From: Prochlorococcus sp. AG-347-L20
GTDB lineage: Bacteria > Cyanobacteriota > Cyanobacteriia > PCC-6307 > Cyanobiaceae
Length of the DNA stretch: 64,000 nt
Direction of reading: 5' to 3'
NCBI GenBank assembly: GCA_003281225.1
Contig: QCCP01000010.1
Span: 1-64,000 of the forward strand
In this document: in pieces, positions 18,287 to 27,853 of the stretch
Layout of the letters: each line of letters opens with the position of its first letter
Numbering within the stretch: the stretch's first letter is position 1
The notes under the pieces: generated by a model
The model's input: the letters and a program-made list of their open reading frames with translations, nothing else
What the model was told of the DNA's origin: nothing
Database searches by the model: none
Program-made: the position numbers and the translations under genes

Positions 18287-19648
18287 TTACTTTTGAGCTA
18301 CAGCTCCTTTGGCTCTAAAAACAATTTTGATTGTTTTTAAAAGTATTAAAAAGTCTAAAAGAATATTAAAATTATGGATGTAGTATAGATCGAAACTTAA
18401 TTTCTTTTTTGTATCATCAATTGACGCTCCATAGGGATAATTAACTTGAGCCCATCCACTTATACCTGGCCTTAGTCCATTTCTTAAATTGTAATGTGGA
18501 ATCTCTTCTTCAATAAATTTAATAATTTCAGGTCTTTCTGGGCGTGGCCCTATAAGACTCATATCACCTAATAAAACACTAATAAGCTGAGGAAGTTCAT
18601 CTATCCTAAATTTTCGAATTATCTTGCCAAATTTCGTAATGCGCTTATCATTTAACTTAGACCATTGAACTCCTGATTTTTCGGAATTTATTTTCATACT
18701 TCTCAGTTTGTAAATTCTAAATTCTTTTCCACCTCTGCCAACCCTTATTTGGGAATATAAAATAGGTCCATTATCTTGTAGAAATATAATTATTGCTGAA
18801 ATTAATATTATTGGCAACGTTAAAAATAATAAGACCAAGCTAAAAATAATATCTCCAACCCTTTTTATTCTCATTGATATAAATTTATTCTCAAGATTAT
18901 AGAAGTCATTCATGATTGAATTTGTATCAAGTAATTCTGGAGGGTATCTATTTAAATATCTTTCTGACCACTCAATTATCGTATATATACTACTTTTTTT
19001 AAAATTATTATGATTATTAAAAATTCCCAGAAATCTTTTATCTATTAGGGTTGAATTTTTTTCAATAATTATCTGATTTACTCTATTTTTTTTATATGTA
19101 GAAAGTTCATTTAAATTAATATTCTTTATGTTATATTTCATTTCTGAAGGTAATAAATTTTGTTGTAAAGTTTCAAAAACATTTGAATTCCCAATAAACA
19201 AAATATTAAAATTTTTGTAACCCTTTTTTAAAAGAAAAATTCCTATAAAAAATATAATAAAGTCTCGAAAAAATATTATTAATAAGAACACGAAAGTGAC
19301 ATCTAAATACAAAAATGGTAAATCACTATTTATGCTTTTAAAATAAAATAATTGGATAAAAATGTTAACAATTAATATAAGAAAACTTTTAATTAACCTT
19401 GGAAAAATATCTTTTAAATTGACAAGTGAATATGATTGAATATCATCTGAGTAAGTTCCAAAGATATAGTTAGAGCTAAACCATATAAAATATATGGGTA
19501 AAACAAGTAAATTAAAATAGTGATTAAGCCCTAATTTATAAGATTCATAAGGAAAAAAAGAAAAGAAGAGGATAAAATCAATAACTATCGATACCATTAA
19601 AATCTGCCTAGATTTAAGCCAACTAGGAATATATTTGATTAATAACAT
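18287..19648 (-). CDS. Polyprenyl-phosphate sugar-1-phosphate transferase, WbaP/WcaJ type
   Basis: This is a 453-residue initiating transferase. The N-terminal half has four to five membrane segments, then a soluble stretch, then a hydrophobic re-entrant segment near residue 275. The conserved catalytic domain follows (residues 260-453): YKLRSMK, IDELPQLISVLLGDMSLIGP and a PRPERPE motif, with LRPGISGWAQ near the end. It should transfer a sugar phosphate from a nucleotide sugar to undecaprenyl phosphate, starting a surface glycan. Its own position just behind gmd suggests its donor pool is made nearby. A second, shorter initiating transferase occurs at 34,260. Confidence 0.9.
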   Translation of the reverse strand: MLLIKYIPSWLKSRQILMVSIVIDFILFFSFFPYESYKLGLNHYFNLLVLPIYFIWFSSNYIFGTYSDDIQSYSLVNLKDIFPRLIKSFLILIVNIFIQLFYFKSINSDLPFLYLDVTFVFLLIIFFRDFIIFFIGIFLLKKGYKNFNILFIGNSNVFETLQQNLLPSEMKYNIKNINLNELSTYKKNRVNQIIIEKNSTLIDKRFLGIFNNHNNFKKSSIYTIIEWSERYLNRYPPELLDTNSIMNDFYNLENKFISMRIKRVGDIIFSLVLLFLTLPIILISAIIIFLQDNGPILYSQIRVGRGGKEFRIYKLRSMKINSEKSGVQWSKLNDKRITKFGKIIRKFRIDELPQLISVLLGDMSLIGPRPERPEIIKFIEEEIPHYNLRNGLRPGISGWAQVNYPYGASIDDTKKKLSFDLYYIHNFNILLDFLILLKTIKIVFRAKGAVAQK

Positions 19649-19654
19649 TTCAAA

Positions 19655-20740
19655 TTATTTCTTATACATTTTTTCCTTTGAGGCAATTTCAAGATCTGAA
19701 TTGACCATTTCTTGAATCATTTGGGTTAGGGTTACCTTTGGTTCCCATCCTAATTCAACTCTAGCCTTAGTTGAATCACCTAAAAGAGTGTCAACCTCAG
19801 TCGGTCTAAAATATGTTGGGCTAATCCTAACTACAATATTTCCGTTATCACTTCTTTTCCCAACTTCATTAATACCTTCTCCTTCCCAATATATTGCCTC
19901 TGAGTTTGAATTTTTATTCCAACCTAGACTTTTTGCTGCTAGCTGAATAAATTCTCTAACTGATTTTTGCTGCCCTGTAGCAATAACATAATCCTTAGGA
20001 AATTTTTGTTGAAGCATAAGCCATTGCATTTCTACATAGTCTTTTGCATGTCCCCAATCTCTTTTTGAATCGAGATTACCAATATATAAACACTCATCAA
20101 GCCCAACTTCAATTCTCGCAAGAGCTCTTGTTATTTTTCTAGTTACAAAAGTCTCTCCTCTTCTAGGACTTTCATGGTTAAAAAGAATTCCATTGCATGC
20201 AAACATGCCATATGCTTCTCTGTAATTAACTGTGATCCAATAGGCATAAAGTTTTGCAACTCCATATGGACTTCTTGGATAAAAAGGAGTCTTTTCTGTT
20301 TGCGGGATTTCTCTTACAAGACCATAAAGTTCACTTGTACTGGCTTGATATATTTTGCAAGTTTCTGTAATATTTAACATCCTAACAGCTTCTAAAATTC
20401 TTAATGTGCCAAGAGCATCTACGTTGGCAGTATATTCAGGGGAATCAAAACTTACTGCTACATGGCTTTGAGCTGCTAAATTATAAATCTCATCAGGTTG
20501 AATTTTCTCAACTATTCTAATTAGATTGCAACTATCAGTCATATCGCCATAATGTAAGAAAAACTTTTGATCCTTACTCCAGTCTTCTTCGTAAATATGA
20601 TCTATTCTTGAAGAGTTAAAACTACTTGATCTTCTTTTGATTCCATGAACTTCATAACCTTTCTCAAGTAAAAACTCTGCTAGGTAACTGCCGTCTTGTC
20701 CTGTAATTCCTGTAATTAATGCAGTCTTCTTATTCAACAT
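19655..20740 (-). CDS. gmd: GDP-mannose 4,6-dehydratase
   Basis: The 361-residue protein matches Gmd throughout. It has the NADP Rossmann motif [13 protein letters not shown] (residues 10-22), a GIKRRSS stretch, the STSELYG catalytic region and [10 protein letters not shown] with the YxxxK pair. It converts GDP-mannose to GDP-4-keto-6-deoxymannose, the first step to GDP-fucose; fcl lies at 23,182-24,198 and manC at 27,854-29,287 to complete that route. A perfect 14-base palindrome sits about 16 bases upstream of the start. It is six bases from the initiating transferase gene. Function is confident; which glycan receives the fucose is unknown. Confidence 0.95.
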   Translation of the reverse strand: MLNKKTALITGITGQDGSYLAEFLLEKGYEVHGIKRRSSSFNSSRIDHIYEEDWSKDQKFFLHYGDMTDSCNLIRIVEKIQPDEIYNLAAQSHVAVSFDSPEYTANVDALGTLRILEAVRMLNITETCKIYQASTSELYGLVREIPQTEKTPFYPRSPYGVAKLYAYWITVNYREAYGMFACNGILFNHESPRRGETFVTRKITRALARIEVGLDECLYIGNLDSKRDWGHAKDYVEMQWLMLQQKFPKDYVIATGQQKSVREFIQLAAKSLGWNKNSNSEAIYWEGEGINEVGKRSDNGNIVVRISPTYFRPTEVDTLLGDSTKARVELGWEPKVTLTQMIQEMVNSDLEIASKEKMYKK

Positions 20741-20755
20741 TTATTGTACTTATGC

Positions 20756-20769
20756 ATAACTATAGTTAT
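20756..20769. promoter_or_regulatory. Perfect 14-base palindrome upstream of gmd
   Basis: ATAACTATAGTTAT is its own reverse complement. It lies 15 bases before the gmd start, within the 126-base gap to rfbB. It may be a protein-binding operator or coincide with a -10 element on the minus strand (TATAGT). No partner copy was found by eye in the other gaps, and A/T-rich DNA makes palindromes common, so the function is unproven. Confidence 0.25.
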
Positions 20770-20866
20770 TAGTAATTTAACTTATTTCATGCAGTAATTA
20801 TAAAAGGAAGAAAATTTATTAATGAAAAAAAGATTTGTTTCTTATGGATTAAACTAAGTTCAAATT

Positions 20867-21949
20867 TTAATTAGTGCCTAGTCTTTCACCTTTGTAGTTA
20901 GCTCTCTTTACTACCTTGTGGCACCATTCTTGATTATTAAGATACCAATCGACTGTTAATTCAAGTCCTTTTTCTAATGAATAATTTGGATGCCAATTTA
21001 ATTGCTTACTTATAAAATTAGAATTTATCGAATATCTTCTGTCATGTCCTGGTCTATCTTTTACATAAGAGATTAACTTTCGGCTGGATTTTTTAATATT
21101 TGATTTTTGATCAAAAATATCACAAATTGTTGAAACAATATCGTTATTTGTGGATTCACCATAACCACCAATACAGTAATTTTGTCCTGGAATACCTTCA
21201 TTACAACAAAGTAAAATCCCATCAACATGATCTTCTACATATAACCAATCTCTTATATTATTGCCATCCCCATAAATAGGAATTGACTCTCTAGCGATTA
21301 ACTTGCTGATAATTAGTGGGATAAGTTTCTCTGGGAATTGATATGGTCCATAATTATTACTGCAATTGGTAAGTATTATTGGGAGATTATATGTATAATT
21401 CCAAGCTTTTACTAAGTGATCACTTGCTGCTTTTGAGGCAGAATACGGACTTCTTGGGTCATATGGGGTTGATTCGTTGAATTTTCCATTGTCAGGAAGT
21501 GAACCAAAAACTTCATCAGTGCTTACATGATGAAATTTGAAATTTTGTTTTTTTAGATCAGGTATATTTCTCCAAAAATCTTTAGCTGCCTCTAGTAAGT
21601 TATATGTTCCAATTATATTGCTATTTATAAAAATATCTGGGTTATCAATAGACCTGTCAACATGACTTTCTGCGGCAAGGTGAAGTATAAGGTCTGGAGA
21701 AGATTCTTTTATGGCATCGTAAACTGAATTCTTATTACTTAAATCAGTTTTTAAAAGTATATGTCTAAGTGAAGATTCTCTTAACAAGTTAATCCTCGAA
21801 AGATCACTTGCATAACCCATGTAATCTAGATTGTAGATTTTTGAGGTTGTAAATTTTAGTAGCCTTTCTATTAAAGCTCCACCAATAAAGCCTGCCCCTC
21901 CAGTAACTAAAATGTTTCTATATTTGGTTCTAAATTTTTCATAATTCAT
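20867..21949 (-). CDS. rfbB: dTDP-glucose 4,6-dehydratase
   Basis: The 360-residue protein has the full RfbB pattern: NILVTGGAGFIGGAL (about residues 13-27), HVSTDEVFG with the catalytic Asp-Glu pair, and YSASKAASDHLV with YxxxK. It makes dTDP-4-keto-6-deoxyglucose, the branch point for rhamnose and many amino- and deoxy-sugars. rfbA lies 10 bases upstream, so the two are co-transcribed. No rfbC or rfbD is seen in this window, so the final product is either made elsewhere in the genome or is not rhamnose. Confidence 0.95.
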   Translation of the reverse strand: MNYEKFRTKYRNILVTGGAGFIGGALIERLLKFTTSKIYNLDYMGYASDLSRINLLRESSLRHILLKTDLSNKNSVYDAIKESSPDLILHLAAESHVDRSIDNPDIFINSNIIGTYNLLEAAKDFWRNIPDLKKQNFKFHHVSTDEVFGSLPDNGKFNESTPYDPRSPYSASKAASDHLVKAWNYTYNLPIILTNCSNNYGPYQFPEKLIPLIISKLIARESIPIYGDGNNIRDWLYVEDHVDGILLCCNEGIPGQNYCIGGYGESTNNDIVSTICDIFDQKSNIKKSSRKLISYVKDRPGHDRRYSINSNFISKQLNWHPNYSLEKGLELTVDWYLNNQEWCHKVVKRANYKGERLGTN

Positions 21950-21959
21950 ATCTAAAAAT

Positions 21960-22838
21960 TTAGTTGCTATTTAATAATTTCAGCAAATATTTGCCATAGT
22001 TGCTACTTATTTGAATAGTTGCCAATTTACTTAGATGTTCATCACTTATCCATTTTTTCCTCCACGCAATTTCTTCAGGGCTACCAACTTGCAATCCTTG
22101 CCTGTGTTCTAAAGTTCTAATAAATGAACTTGCTTCTTGTAAAGAATCAAAAGTTCCGGTATCAAGCCAAGCCATACCTCTACCAAGTACTTCTACGTTG
22201 AGCATTTTTTGTCTTAGAAAATAATTATTTATGTCAGTTATTTCTAATTCTCCTCTAGATGATGGAGATAAAGATTTTGCTAATTCAATGACACTATTTT
22301 CATAAAAATATAATCCTGTTATTGCATAATTACTTTTTGGGTTAGAGGGTTTTTCTTCAATATTTAGAGCATTTTTTTTACTATCAAAAGATACCACTCC
22401 ATATCTTGAAGGATCATTTACCTGATAAGCAAATAATGTAGAAGTATTTCGGAAATAAGCATTTTCAAGCTTTTTGACTAAATTTTCTCCATAAAAAAGG
22501 TTATCTCCCAAAATTAGCGCACAATTTGAATCTCCAATAAATTTTTCCCCAATTATGAATGCTTGAGCAAGTCCGTCGGGATTTGGTTGTACCTCATATT
22601 CTATAGTAATTCCCCAATCTTCTCCACTACCTAAAAGTTTTTCAAAAAGAGGTTTATCATGAGGTGTAGAGATAATGAGAATATTTCTTATACCACTTAA
22701 CATAAGTGTAGTTAAGGGATAGTAGATCATAGGTTTATCATAAACAGGTAAAAGTTGCTTACTAATAGCTGAAGTCAAAGGAAAAAGTCTTGACCCAGTC
22801 CCGCCTGCTAAAATTATTCCCTTTCTTTCCTTAGACAT
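21960..22838 (-). CDS. rfbA: Glucose-1-phosphate thymidylyltransferase
   Basis: GIILAGGTGSRLFPLT (residues 7-22) followed by KQLLPVYDKPMIYYPL is diagnostic for RfbA, with LILGDNLFYG as the metal-binding region. The 292-residue length is typical. It joins dTTP and glucose-1-phosphate to form dTDP-glucose for the rfbB product directly downstream. The long gap before it (22,839-23,181) is the longest untranslated stretch in the window and probably holds the promoter of the rfbA-rfbB pair. Confidence 0.95.
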   Translation of the reverse strand: MSKERKGIILAGGTGSRLFPLTSAISKQLLPVYDKPMIYYPLTTLMLSGIRNILIISTPHDKPLFEKLLGSGEDWGITIEYEVQPNPDGLAQAFIIGEKFIGDSNCALILGDNLFYGENLVKKLENAYFRNTSTLFAYQVNDPSRYGVVSFDSKKNALNIEEKPSNPKSNYAITGLYFYENSVIELAKSLSPSSRGELEITDINNYFLRQKMLNVEVLGRGMAWLDTGTFDSLQEASSFIRTLEHRQGLQVGSPEEIAWRKKWISDEHLSKLATIQISSNYGKYLLKLLNSN

Positions 22839-23181
22839 TTAGATTCTTATATGAGTTGTTAAATATTAAATTTAAACCATGAAATACTTTATTCTGATTT
22901 TTTGAAATCATACTTATCTAACAGAAAAATTTTTTTAACAGTAAAATTGTTAATACTACCCCACAAATTTAGTTATTCTTTAATTAAGAGATTTGTAATG
23001 GTTATGGCCTGTTAAAGATATGATTTTTGTGTTATCAGTAAGTGTCTCTCTAAAATCACTCTTTTGCATTGGTTAATATTTTTAAAGGTAGTTTTACCAA
23101 ATCCTTCTTTAAGTTTATTTTAAAGTTAAGGAATTTAAACCTTAAATTTTAAATTAAATTTAAATAGTTTAATTAAACTAA
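22839..23181. other. 343-base spacer between fcl and rfbA, no convincing gene
   Basis: This is the only gap above 300 bases. It is strongly A/T-rich and lies between two minus-strand genes. It contains a weak hairpin (TTAAGG, 8-base loop, CCTTAA at about 23,127-23,146) that could help end fcl transcription. It also has A/T runs near the rfbA side. One 29-residue minus-strand frame starts at ATG 23,069. It shows no similarity I recognise and no clear ribosome-binding site, so I do not call it. No tRNA, known small RNA or riboswitch was seen. Confidence 0.5.
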
Positions 23182-24198
23182 TTATACTCTTACGATACCC
23201 TTTTGAACCTCATCCTTAAAACTAAAAATTGTTTTTATGATTCCCTCCTTAAGGTTTATTTTTGATCTCCAGCCTAATTCTCTTATTCTGGAAATATCTA
23301 AAAGTTTTTTTGGGGTGCCATCAGGTTTAGTTTTATCCCATATTATTTTTCCTTTAAAACCTGCAATTTGAGCAATAAGTTCAGCAAGGGATTTAATTGA
23401 AATATCTTTTCCTGTTCCAACATTTAAATAATTTAAAGAAGAATTTCTATCCTTAAAAGAAGGAGCATCTTCTTTGTCAAGGTCCCAATTTTCAAGAGCA
23501 AATACTACGGCTTCTCCTAAATCTTCAGTATGCATAAATTCTCTGAAAGGAGAGCCGGAACCCCAACAGGTTACTTCAGGAAGATCTTTCTCAGATGCTT
23601 CTACGAATTTCCTTATTAAAGCTGCCATAACATGACTTTGCTCGAGATTATAATTATCGCGAGGACCATATAGGTTTGTTGGCATTAGTGAAATAGCATC
23701 AAAGCCATACTGTCTTCTTAACGATTCACAAAGTTTGATACCTGCAATTTTTGCTATGGCATAAGATTCGTTTGTTTTTTCTAAATAACCATTTAAAAGA
23801 TCCTCCTCTGAAATTGGTTGAGTCGCAAATTTAGGGTAAATACAGCTACTCCCTAAAAAAAGAAGCCTTTTTACTTCATGGATCCAAGCATTTTCAATTA
23901 AATTATTTTGGATTCTTAGATTTTCCAATAAAAAGTCTGCTGGATGCATTGCATTTGATTGAATTCCTCCAACCTTTGCAGCCGCAATAATTACAATGTT
24001 AGGTTTATTTCTTTGAAACCAATTTTTTACTTCATTGTTATCTAATAAATTTAATTCTTTTCTTGTGGGTGTAAATAATAGTCCACTGTGATCTTTGCGC
24101 CCATATCCTTTTTTTAATAAAGTTTTTTTTATAGCATTCCCCGCCATTCCACTTGCTCCTGCAATAAAGATCCTGTCATTTAATGAAATCTTTGACAT
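23182..24198 (-). CDS. fcl: GDP-L-fucose synthase
   Basis: The protein has 338 residues. IFIAGASGMAGNAI at the N-terminus is the NADP site, GSSCIYPKFA carries the catalytic Ser region and ESYAIAKIAGIKL the YxxxK pair. The pattern fits Fcl/WcaG, the epimerase-reductase that turns GDP-4-keto-6-deoxymannose into GDP-L-fucose. gmd lies nearby but is separated by rfbB, rfbA and a 343-base spacer, so fcl is likely transcribed separately. A related GDP-6-deoxyhexose reductase is the only realistic alternative. Confidence 0.92.
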   Translation of the reverse strand: MSKISLNDRIFIAGASGMAGNAIKKTLLKKGYGRKDHSGLLFTPTRKELNLLDNNEVKNWFQRNKPNIVIIAAAKVGGIQSNAMHPADFLLENLRIQNNLIENAWIHEVKRLLFLGSSCIYPKFATQPISEEDLLNGYLEKTNESYAIAKIAGIKLCESLRRQYGFDAISLMPTNLYGPRDNYNLEQSHVMAALIRKFVEASEKDLPEVTCWGSGSPFREFMHTEDLGEAVVFALENWDLDKEDAPSFKDRNSSLNYLNVGTGKDISIKSLAELIAQIAGFKGKIIWDKTKPDGTPKKLLDISRIRELGWRSKINLKEGIIKTIFSFKDEVQKGIVRV

Positions 24199-24233
24199 TT
24201 AGGGGTTTAAAGAAAATTTTATTTTTTATGGAT

Positions 24234-24274
24234 AATCTTATAATTTTATCACAATAAATAATTGTCATAAGATT
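24234..24274. repeat. Inverted repeat upstream of fcl
   Basis: AATCTTAT at 24,234-24,241 is the perfect reverse complement of ATAAGATT at 24,267-24,274, with a 25-base loop that holds a smaller ACAA/TTGT pair. It lies in the 119-base gap between the UDP-glucose dehydrogenase stop and the fcl start. It could be an operator or a weak transcript-end hairpin. There is no T-run after it, and composition alone could produce it. Confidence 0.2.
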
Positions 24275-24317
24275 TCAAATTTTTATATTATTTTAAATTA
24301 TTCTTTGAAATTAATTT

Positions 24318-25730
24318 CTATATTTCACCTTGACCAATGCACCAAACATTAATACCATTTGCTTTTGCCTCGGCACTATTTGTGATTAATCTGGCGTCAA
24401 ATAACCAACATGGGAACCTCATATTTTTCGAAATTTCTTTCCAATTTATTAATTTGAACTCTTCCCATTCAGTTAAAATTAAAATTGCATCAGCTCCTTT
24501 TGTCGCATCTATTAGTGAATTACTGTAATTCCAAGATCCGTTTTGATCTTGATTTTCTATGTTTTGATCTTGTGGACATTCCAAGTCTTTGGCTATTTGA
24601 TTAATATTAACCTTAGGGTCATAAATTTGAATATTTGCACCCTCTTCTAAAAGATTTTTACAAATTTGTATAGCTGGGGATTCACGAGAATCATTTGTAT
24701 TTGCCTTAAAAGCGAAACCTAAGATTGCAATTTTTTTTGAGGAAATTGTTCCAAATAATTTCTTAACAACCAAATGACTTATCCTATTTTGTTGCCAGTC
24801 ATTAATTTTAATTACTTGTTCCCAAAATTTTGAAACATCTTTCAGTCCGTAATGATTGCTTATATAAATTAAATTAAGGATGTCTTTTTTGAAGCAACTC
24901 CCACCAAAGCCTGGACTAACATTAAGAAATTTATTACCAATTCTTTTATCCATTCCAACAGCCTTAGTAACATTTTTAATATTTGCTCCAGTCTTCTCAC
25001 AGATTGATGAAATAGAATTAATAGAACTAATCCTTTGAGCCAAGAATGCATTGGCTATTAATTTAGAAAGTTCTGAACTCCATAGATCTGTAGTCAATAT
25101 CTTCTTTTTATCAACCCAATTCTCATAAATGTTAGTTAATAATTTAATAGCATTTTTATCTTCCCCTCCAATTAAAACTCTATCAGGATTTTCTAAATCT
25201 TTTATAGCTGTTCCTTCAGCTAAGAACTCAGGATTAGAAAGAATAGAAAAACTAGTAATATTTTCTTTTGTTCTAGGACTTTTTTCTAAAATTTCTTTAA
25301 TAGTTTCTGCCGTTCTTACGGGTAAAGTACTTTTTTCAATAACTATAGTATGCCCATTTGCATATTTAGCAATTTGCCTCGCAGACTTATCTACCCATTT
25401 CAAATCAATAGCTTGACCTGCTCCAATTCCTTTCTTTTTTGTAGGAGTATTAACTGATATGAATATAATATCTGCTTCCGAAATTTTTAATTCTAAATCA
25501 CATGAAAAATGTAAATTTACACCTCTGTATTTACCAATGATTTCTTTTAGTCCTGGTTCATAAATTGGCAAGTTATTTAGGTCTTCACTATTCCAACTTT
25601 TTATCCTATCTTTATTAATATCAACAACATTGACTTCTATATTAGGACAATATTTAGCAATGACACTCATTGTAGGCCCCCCAACATATCCTCCTCCAAT
25701 ACAACATATTTTTTTACTATAAAAAACCAT
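24318..25730 (-). CDS. ugd: UDP-glucose 6-dehydrogenase
   Basis: The 470-residue protein starts with a Rossmann motif (CIGGGYVGGPTMSV). It has VNTPTKKKG, EKSTLPV and the catalytic PGFGGSCFKKD, with the active-site cysteine in GSCF. The length and the VGGPT motif resemble the longer, animal/plant-like class of Ugd. It oxidises UDP-glucose to UDP-glucuronate using NAD. Its start directly abuts the stop of the UDP-glucuronate decarboxylase gene, so the two consecutive enzymes are coupled: glucuronate made by this one is the substrate of the next. Confidence 0.93.
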   Translation of the reverse strand: MVFYSKKICCIGGGYVGGPTMSVIAKYCPNIEVNVVDINKDRIKSWNSEDLNNLPIYEPGLKEIIGKYRGVNLHFSCDLELKISEADIIFISVNTPTKKKGIGAGQAIDLKWVDKSARQIAKYANGHTIVIEKSTLPVRTAETIKEILEKSPRTKENITSFSILSNPEFLAEGTAIKDLENPDRVLIGGEDKNAIKLLTNIYENWVDKKKILTTDLWSSELSKLIANAFLAQRISSINSISSICEKTGANIKNVTKAVGMDKRIGNKFLNVSPGFGGSCFKKDILNLIYISNHYGLKDVSKFWEQVIKINDWQQNRISHLVVKKLFGTISSKKIAILGFAFKANTNDSRESPAIQICKNLLEEGANIQIYDPKVNINQIAKDLECPQDQNIENQDQNGSWNYSNSLIDATKGADAILILTEWEEFKLINWKEISKNMRFPCWLFDARLITNSAEAKANGINVWCIGQGEI

Positions 25731-26657
25731 TTAGAGTATTTCTTTTAGATAGATTATTGTATCATCTAATCCATCTTCCAAACTTATTTGAGGATTCCAA
25801 TTTAGTAATTTGTTGGCCCTTTTGATAGAAGGTTTTCTCTTTCTTGGATCATCTTCCAAAGGTGGAAATCTGTTGATTTTTAGAGTGACATTTATCTTTT
25901 TAGATATAATTTCGGCAAGTTTATTAATACTCACTTCTTCATAAGGATTGCCAAGATTAATAGGACCATTGAAATTAGAATTCATAAATTTAATTAAACC
26001 TTTTATTAAATCTTTTATGTGGCAAAAAGACCTAGTTTGTTCCCCATCTCCGAAAATATCTAAAGACTTTTTATTCAGAGCATTACAAATAAAATTTGTT
26101 AGAACTCTTCCGTCTTTTTCAAGCATACCTTCACCATATACGTTGAATATCCTTGCAATTTTTACATCTACAGAATGTTTTCTTAAATAATCAAAACATA
26201 ATGATTCTGCTATTCTTTTACCTTCGCTATAGCAACTTCTAAGGCCTATAGAGTTTACTTTCCCATAGTAAGTTTCATTTTGAGGATGTATATTTGGGTC
26301 ACCATAAACTTCGCTGGAACTTGTAAAAAGTATGGGTGAATTATTCTTTCTTGCAATTTCTAATGCATTTAAAGTGCCTAGGTAGTTAGTTTTGGACGTT
26401 TTAATTGGATCTTTTAAGTAAAAATAGGGAGAGGCAGGACAGGCTAAATGCCAAATCTTGTCTACATCTATATCTATAGGTCTAGTAATATCATGTTCTA
26501 TTAGGTGGAAATTTTTATTTTTTGCCCATTTTTCTAAATTAAATCTTTTACCGGAAGAGAAATCATCTAAACAATAAACATTTTCTTCCTTCATTATTAA
26601 TTCACTTATAAGGTGACAACCTATAAAGCCAGCACCGCCAGTAACTAAATTTCTCAA
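25731..26657 (-). CDS. UDP-glucuronate decarboxylase (UDP-xylose synthase)
   Basis: The 308-residue SDR has NLVTGGAGFIGCHL, HLACPASPYFY, SSSEVYGDP and CYSEGKR (YxxxK), all typical of UDP-xylose synthase and its relatives. It should decarboxylate UDP-glucuronate to UDP-xylose. The frame begins with TTG at 26,655-26,657, immediately before the Rossmann strand; no ATG is available upstream. The stop abuts the start of ugd, which provides its substrate. A plain nucleotide-sugar epimerase is an alternative, but HxxCPASPxxY strongly favours the decarboxylase. Confidence 0.88.
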   Translation of the reverse strand: MRNLVTGGAGFIGCHLISELIMKEENVYCLDDFSSGKRFNLEKWAKNKNFHLIEHDITRPIDIDVDKIWHLACPASPYFYLKDPIKTSKTNYLGTLNALEIARKNNSPILFTSSSEVYGDPNIHPQNETYYGKVNSIGLRSCYSEGKRIAESLCFDYLRKHSVDVKIARIFNVYGEGMLEKDGRVLTNFICNALNKKSLDIFGDGEQTRSFCHIKDLIKGLIKFMNSNFNGPINLGNPYEEVSINKLAEIISKKINVTLKINRFPPLEDDPRKRKPSIKRANKLLNWNPQISLEDGLDDTIIYLKEIL

Positions 26658-26786
26658 AATTATTATTACCCTAGTTATTAAAATTATAAATTAAAAATAT
26701 TATCTTGAAATAATTTTTTGTTAATTTGTTCTAAGGTTAACCTATATTAAATAAAGAAATTACTTAAATTAATTTATCCAATTTAT

Positions 26787-27845
26787 ATGAGCTGCATTTT
26801 AGTGACAGGCGGGGCAGGATTTATTGGGAGTCATACTTCTTTACTTCTTTTGGAAAGAGGCTATGAGATTTTTATTATTGATTCTTTTATAAATAGTTCA
26901 AGAAAATCATTAGAAAGAATAAAAACTATAAGAAAACTTAGTAATTCAGATTTTAATGAAAAGCTTCATATATATGAGGGAGATCTGCGTAATAAAAATT
27001 CAATAAAAAAAATTTTTGAAGATGCAAAATATATGAAAAAAAAAATTGAAGGAGTTATACATTTTGCTGGCCTAAAGGCAGTTGGTGAGTCAGTATTAAA
27101 TCCAATTAAATATTGGGATTTTAATTTAAATTCAACAATTAATTTATTAGAAGTTATGGATAATTTCTCATGTAACAAAATAGTTTTTAGCAGTAGTGCA
27201 ACAATATATGGAATAGGTAATGAATTTAATTTATCTGAGGATACATTAATTAGTCCTATTAACCCATATGGTAAGACAAAAGCAGCTATTGAAGAATTTT
27301 TAATGGATATATTTAATAATCCTAAAGGAAATTGGGCTATAGCTAATTTGAGATATTTCAATCCTATAGGGGCTCATCCTTCTGGCTTGATTGGAGAGAA
27401 TCCTATGGGTATCCCTAATAATATTTTCCCTTTTATTACCCAAGTAGCATTAGGAAAATTTAAGGAGCTTAATATTTTTGGAAGTGATTGGCCTACTCCA
27501 GATGGCACGTGTATAAGAGACTATATTCATGTTATGGACCTTGCCGAAGGTCATATTTGCGCGATGGAAAAATTAAATAATTTTGAGTCTAAAATTTTTA
27601 ATATAAATCTTGGAACTGGTCAGGGAACAAGTGTTTTAGAATTAGTTAAAATTTTTGAAAATATAAATAAGGTTAAAGTCCCTTTTGCTTTTACAGATAG
27701 GAGAAAAGGAGATTATCCTATAGTTGTAGCAAATAATGAACTTGCTAAACAGGAATTAGATTGGTTGCCTAAAAGAAATATTGAAGATATGTGTAGAGAT
27801 GGTTGGAATTGGCAATTTAATAATCCAAATGGATTCGATTTTTAA
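26787..27845 (+). CDS. galE: UDP-glucose 4-epimerase
   Basis: This is one of only a few plus-strand genes in the island. The 352-residue protein has ILVTGGAGFIGSHTS, a FSSSATIYG catalytic Ser region, and NPYGKTKAAIE with YxxxK. RDYIHVMDLAEGH is a GalE hallmark. It interconverts UDP-glucose and UDP-galactose and so feeds the mutase gene glf. It is divergent from the UDP-xylose synthase gene (129-base gap) and converges with manC, with eight bases between the two stops. Confidence 0.94.
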   Translation: MSCILVTGGAGFIGSHTSLLLLERGYEIFIIDSFINSSRKSLERIKTIRKLSNSDFNEKLHIYEGDLRNKNSIKKIFEDAKYMKKKIEGVIHFAGLKAVGESVLNPIKYWDFNLNSTINLLEVMDNFSCNKIVFSSSATIYGIGNEFNLSEDTLISPINPYGKTKAAIEEFLMDIFNNPKGNWAIANLRYFNPIGAHPSGLIGENPMGIPNNIFPFITQVALGKFKELNIFGSDWPTPDGTCIRDYIHVMDLAEGHICAMEKLNNFESKIFNINLGTGQGTSVLELVKIFENINKVKVPFAFTDRRKGDYPIVVANNELAKQELDWLPKRNIEDMCRDGWNWQFNNPNGFDF

Positions 27846-27853
27846 TTTTTTAT

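Noticed and set aside
22983-23069. 29-residue minus-strand frame in the fcl-rfbA spacer
   Set aside because: It is short, bounded by stops and has no similarity I can name. It cannot be separated from chance in this spacer.
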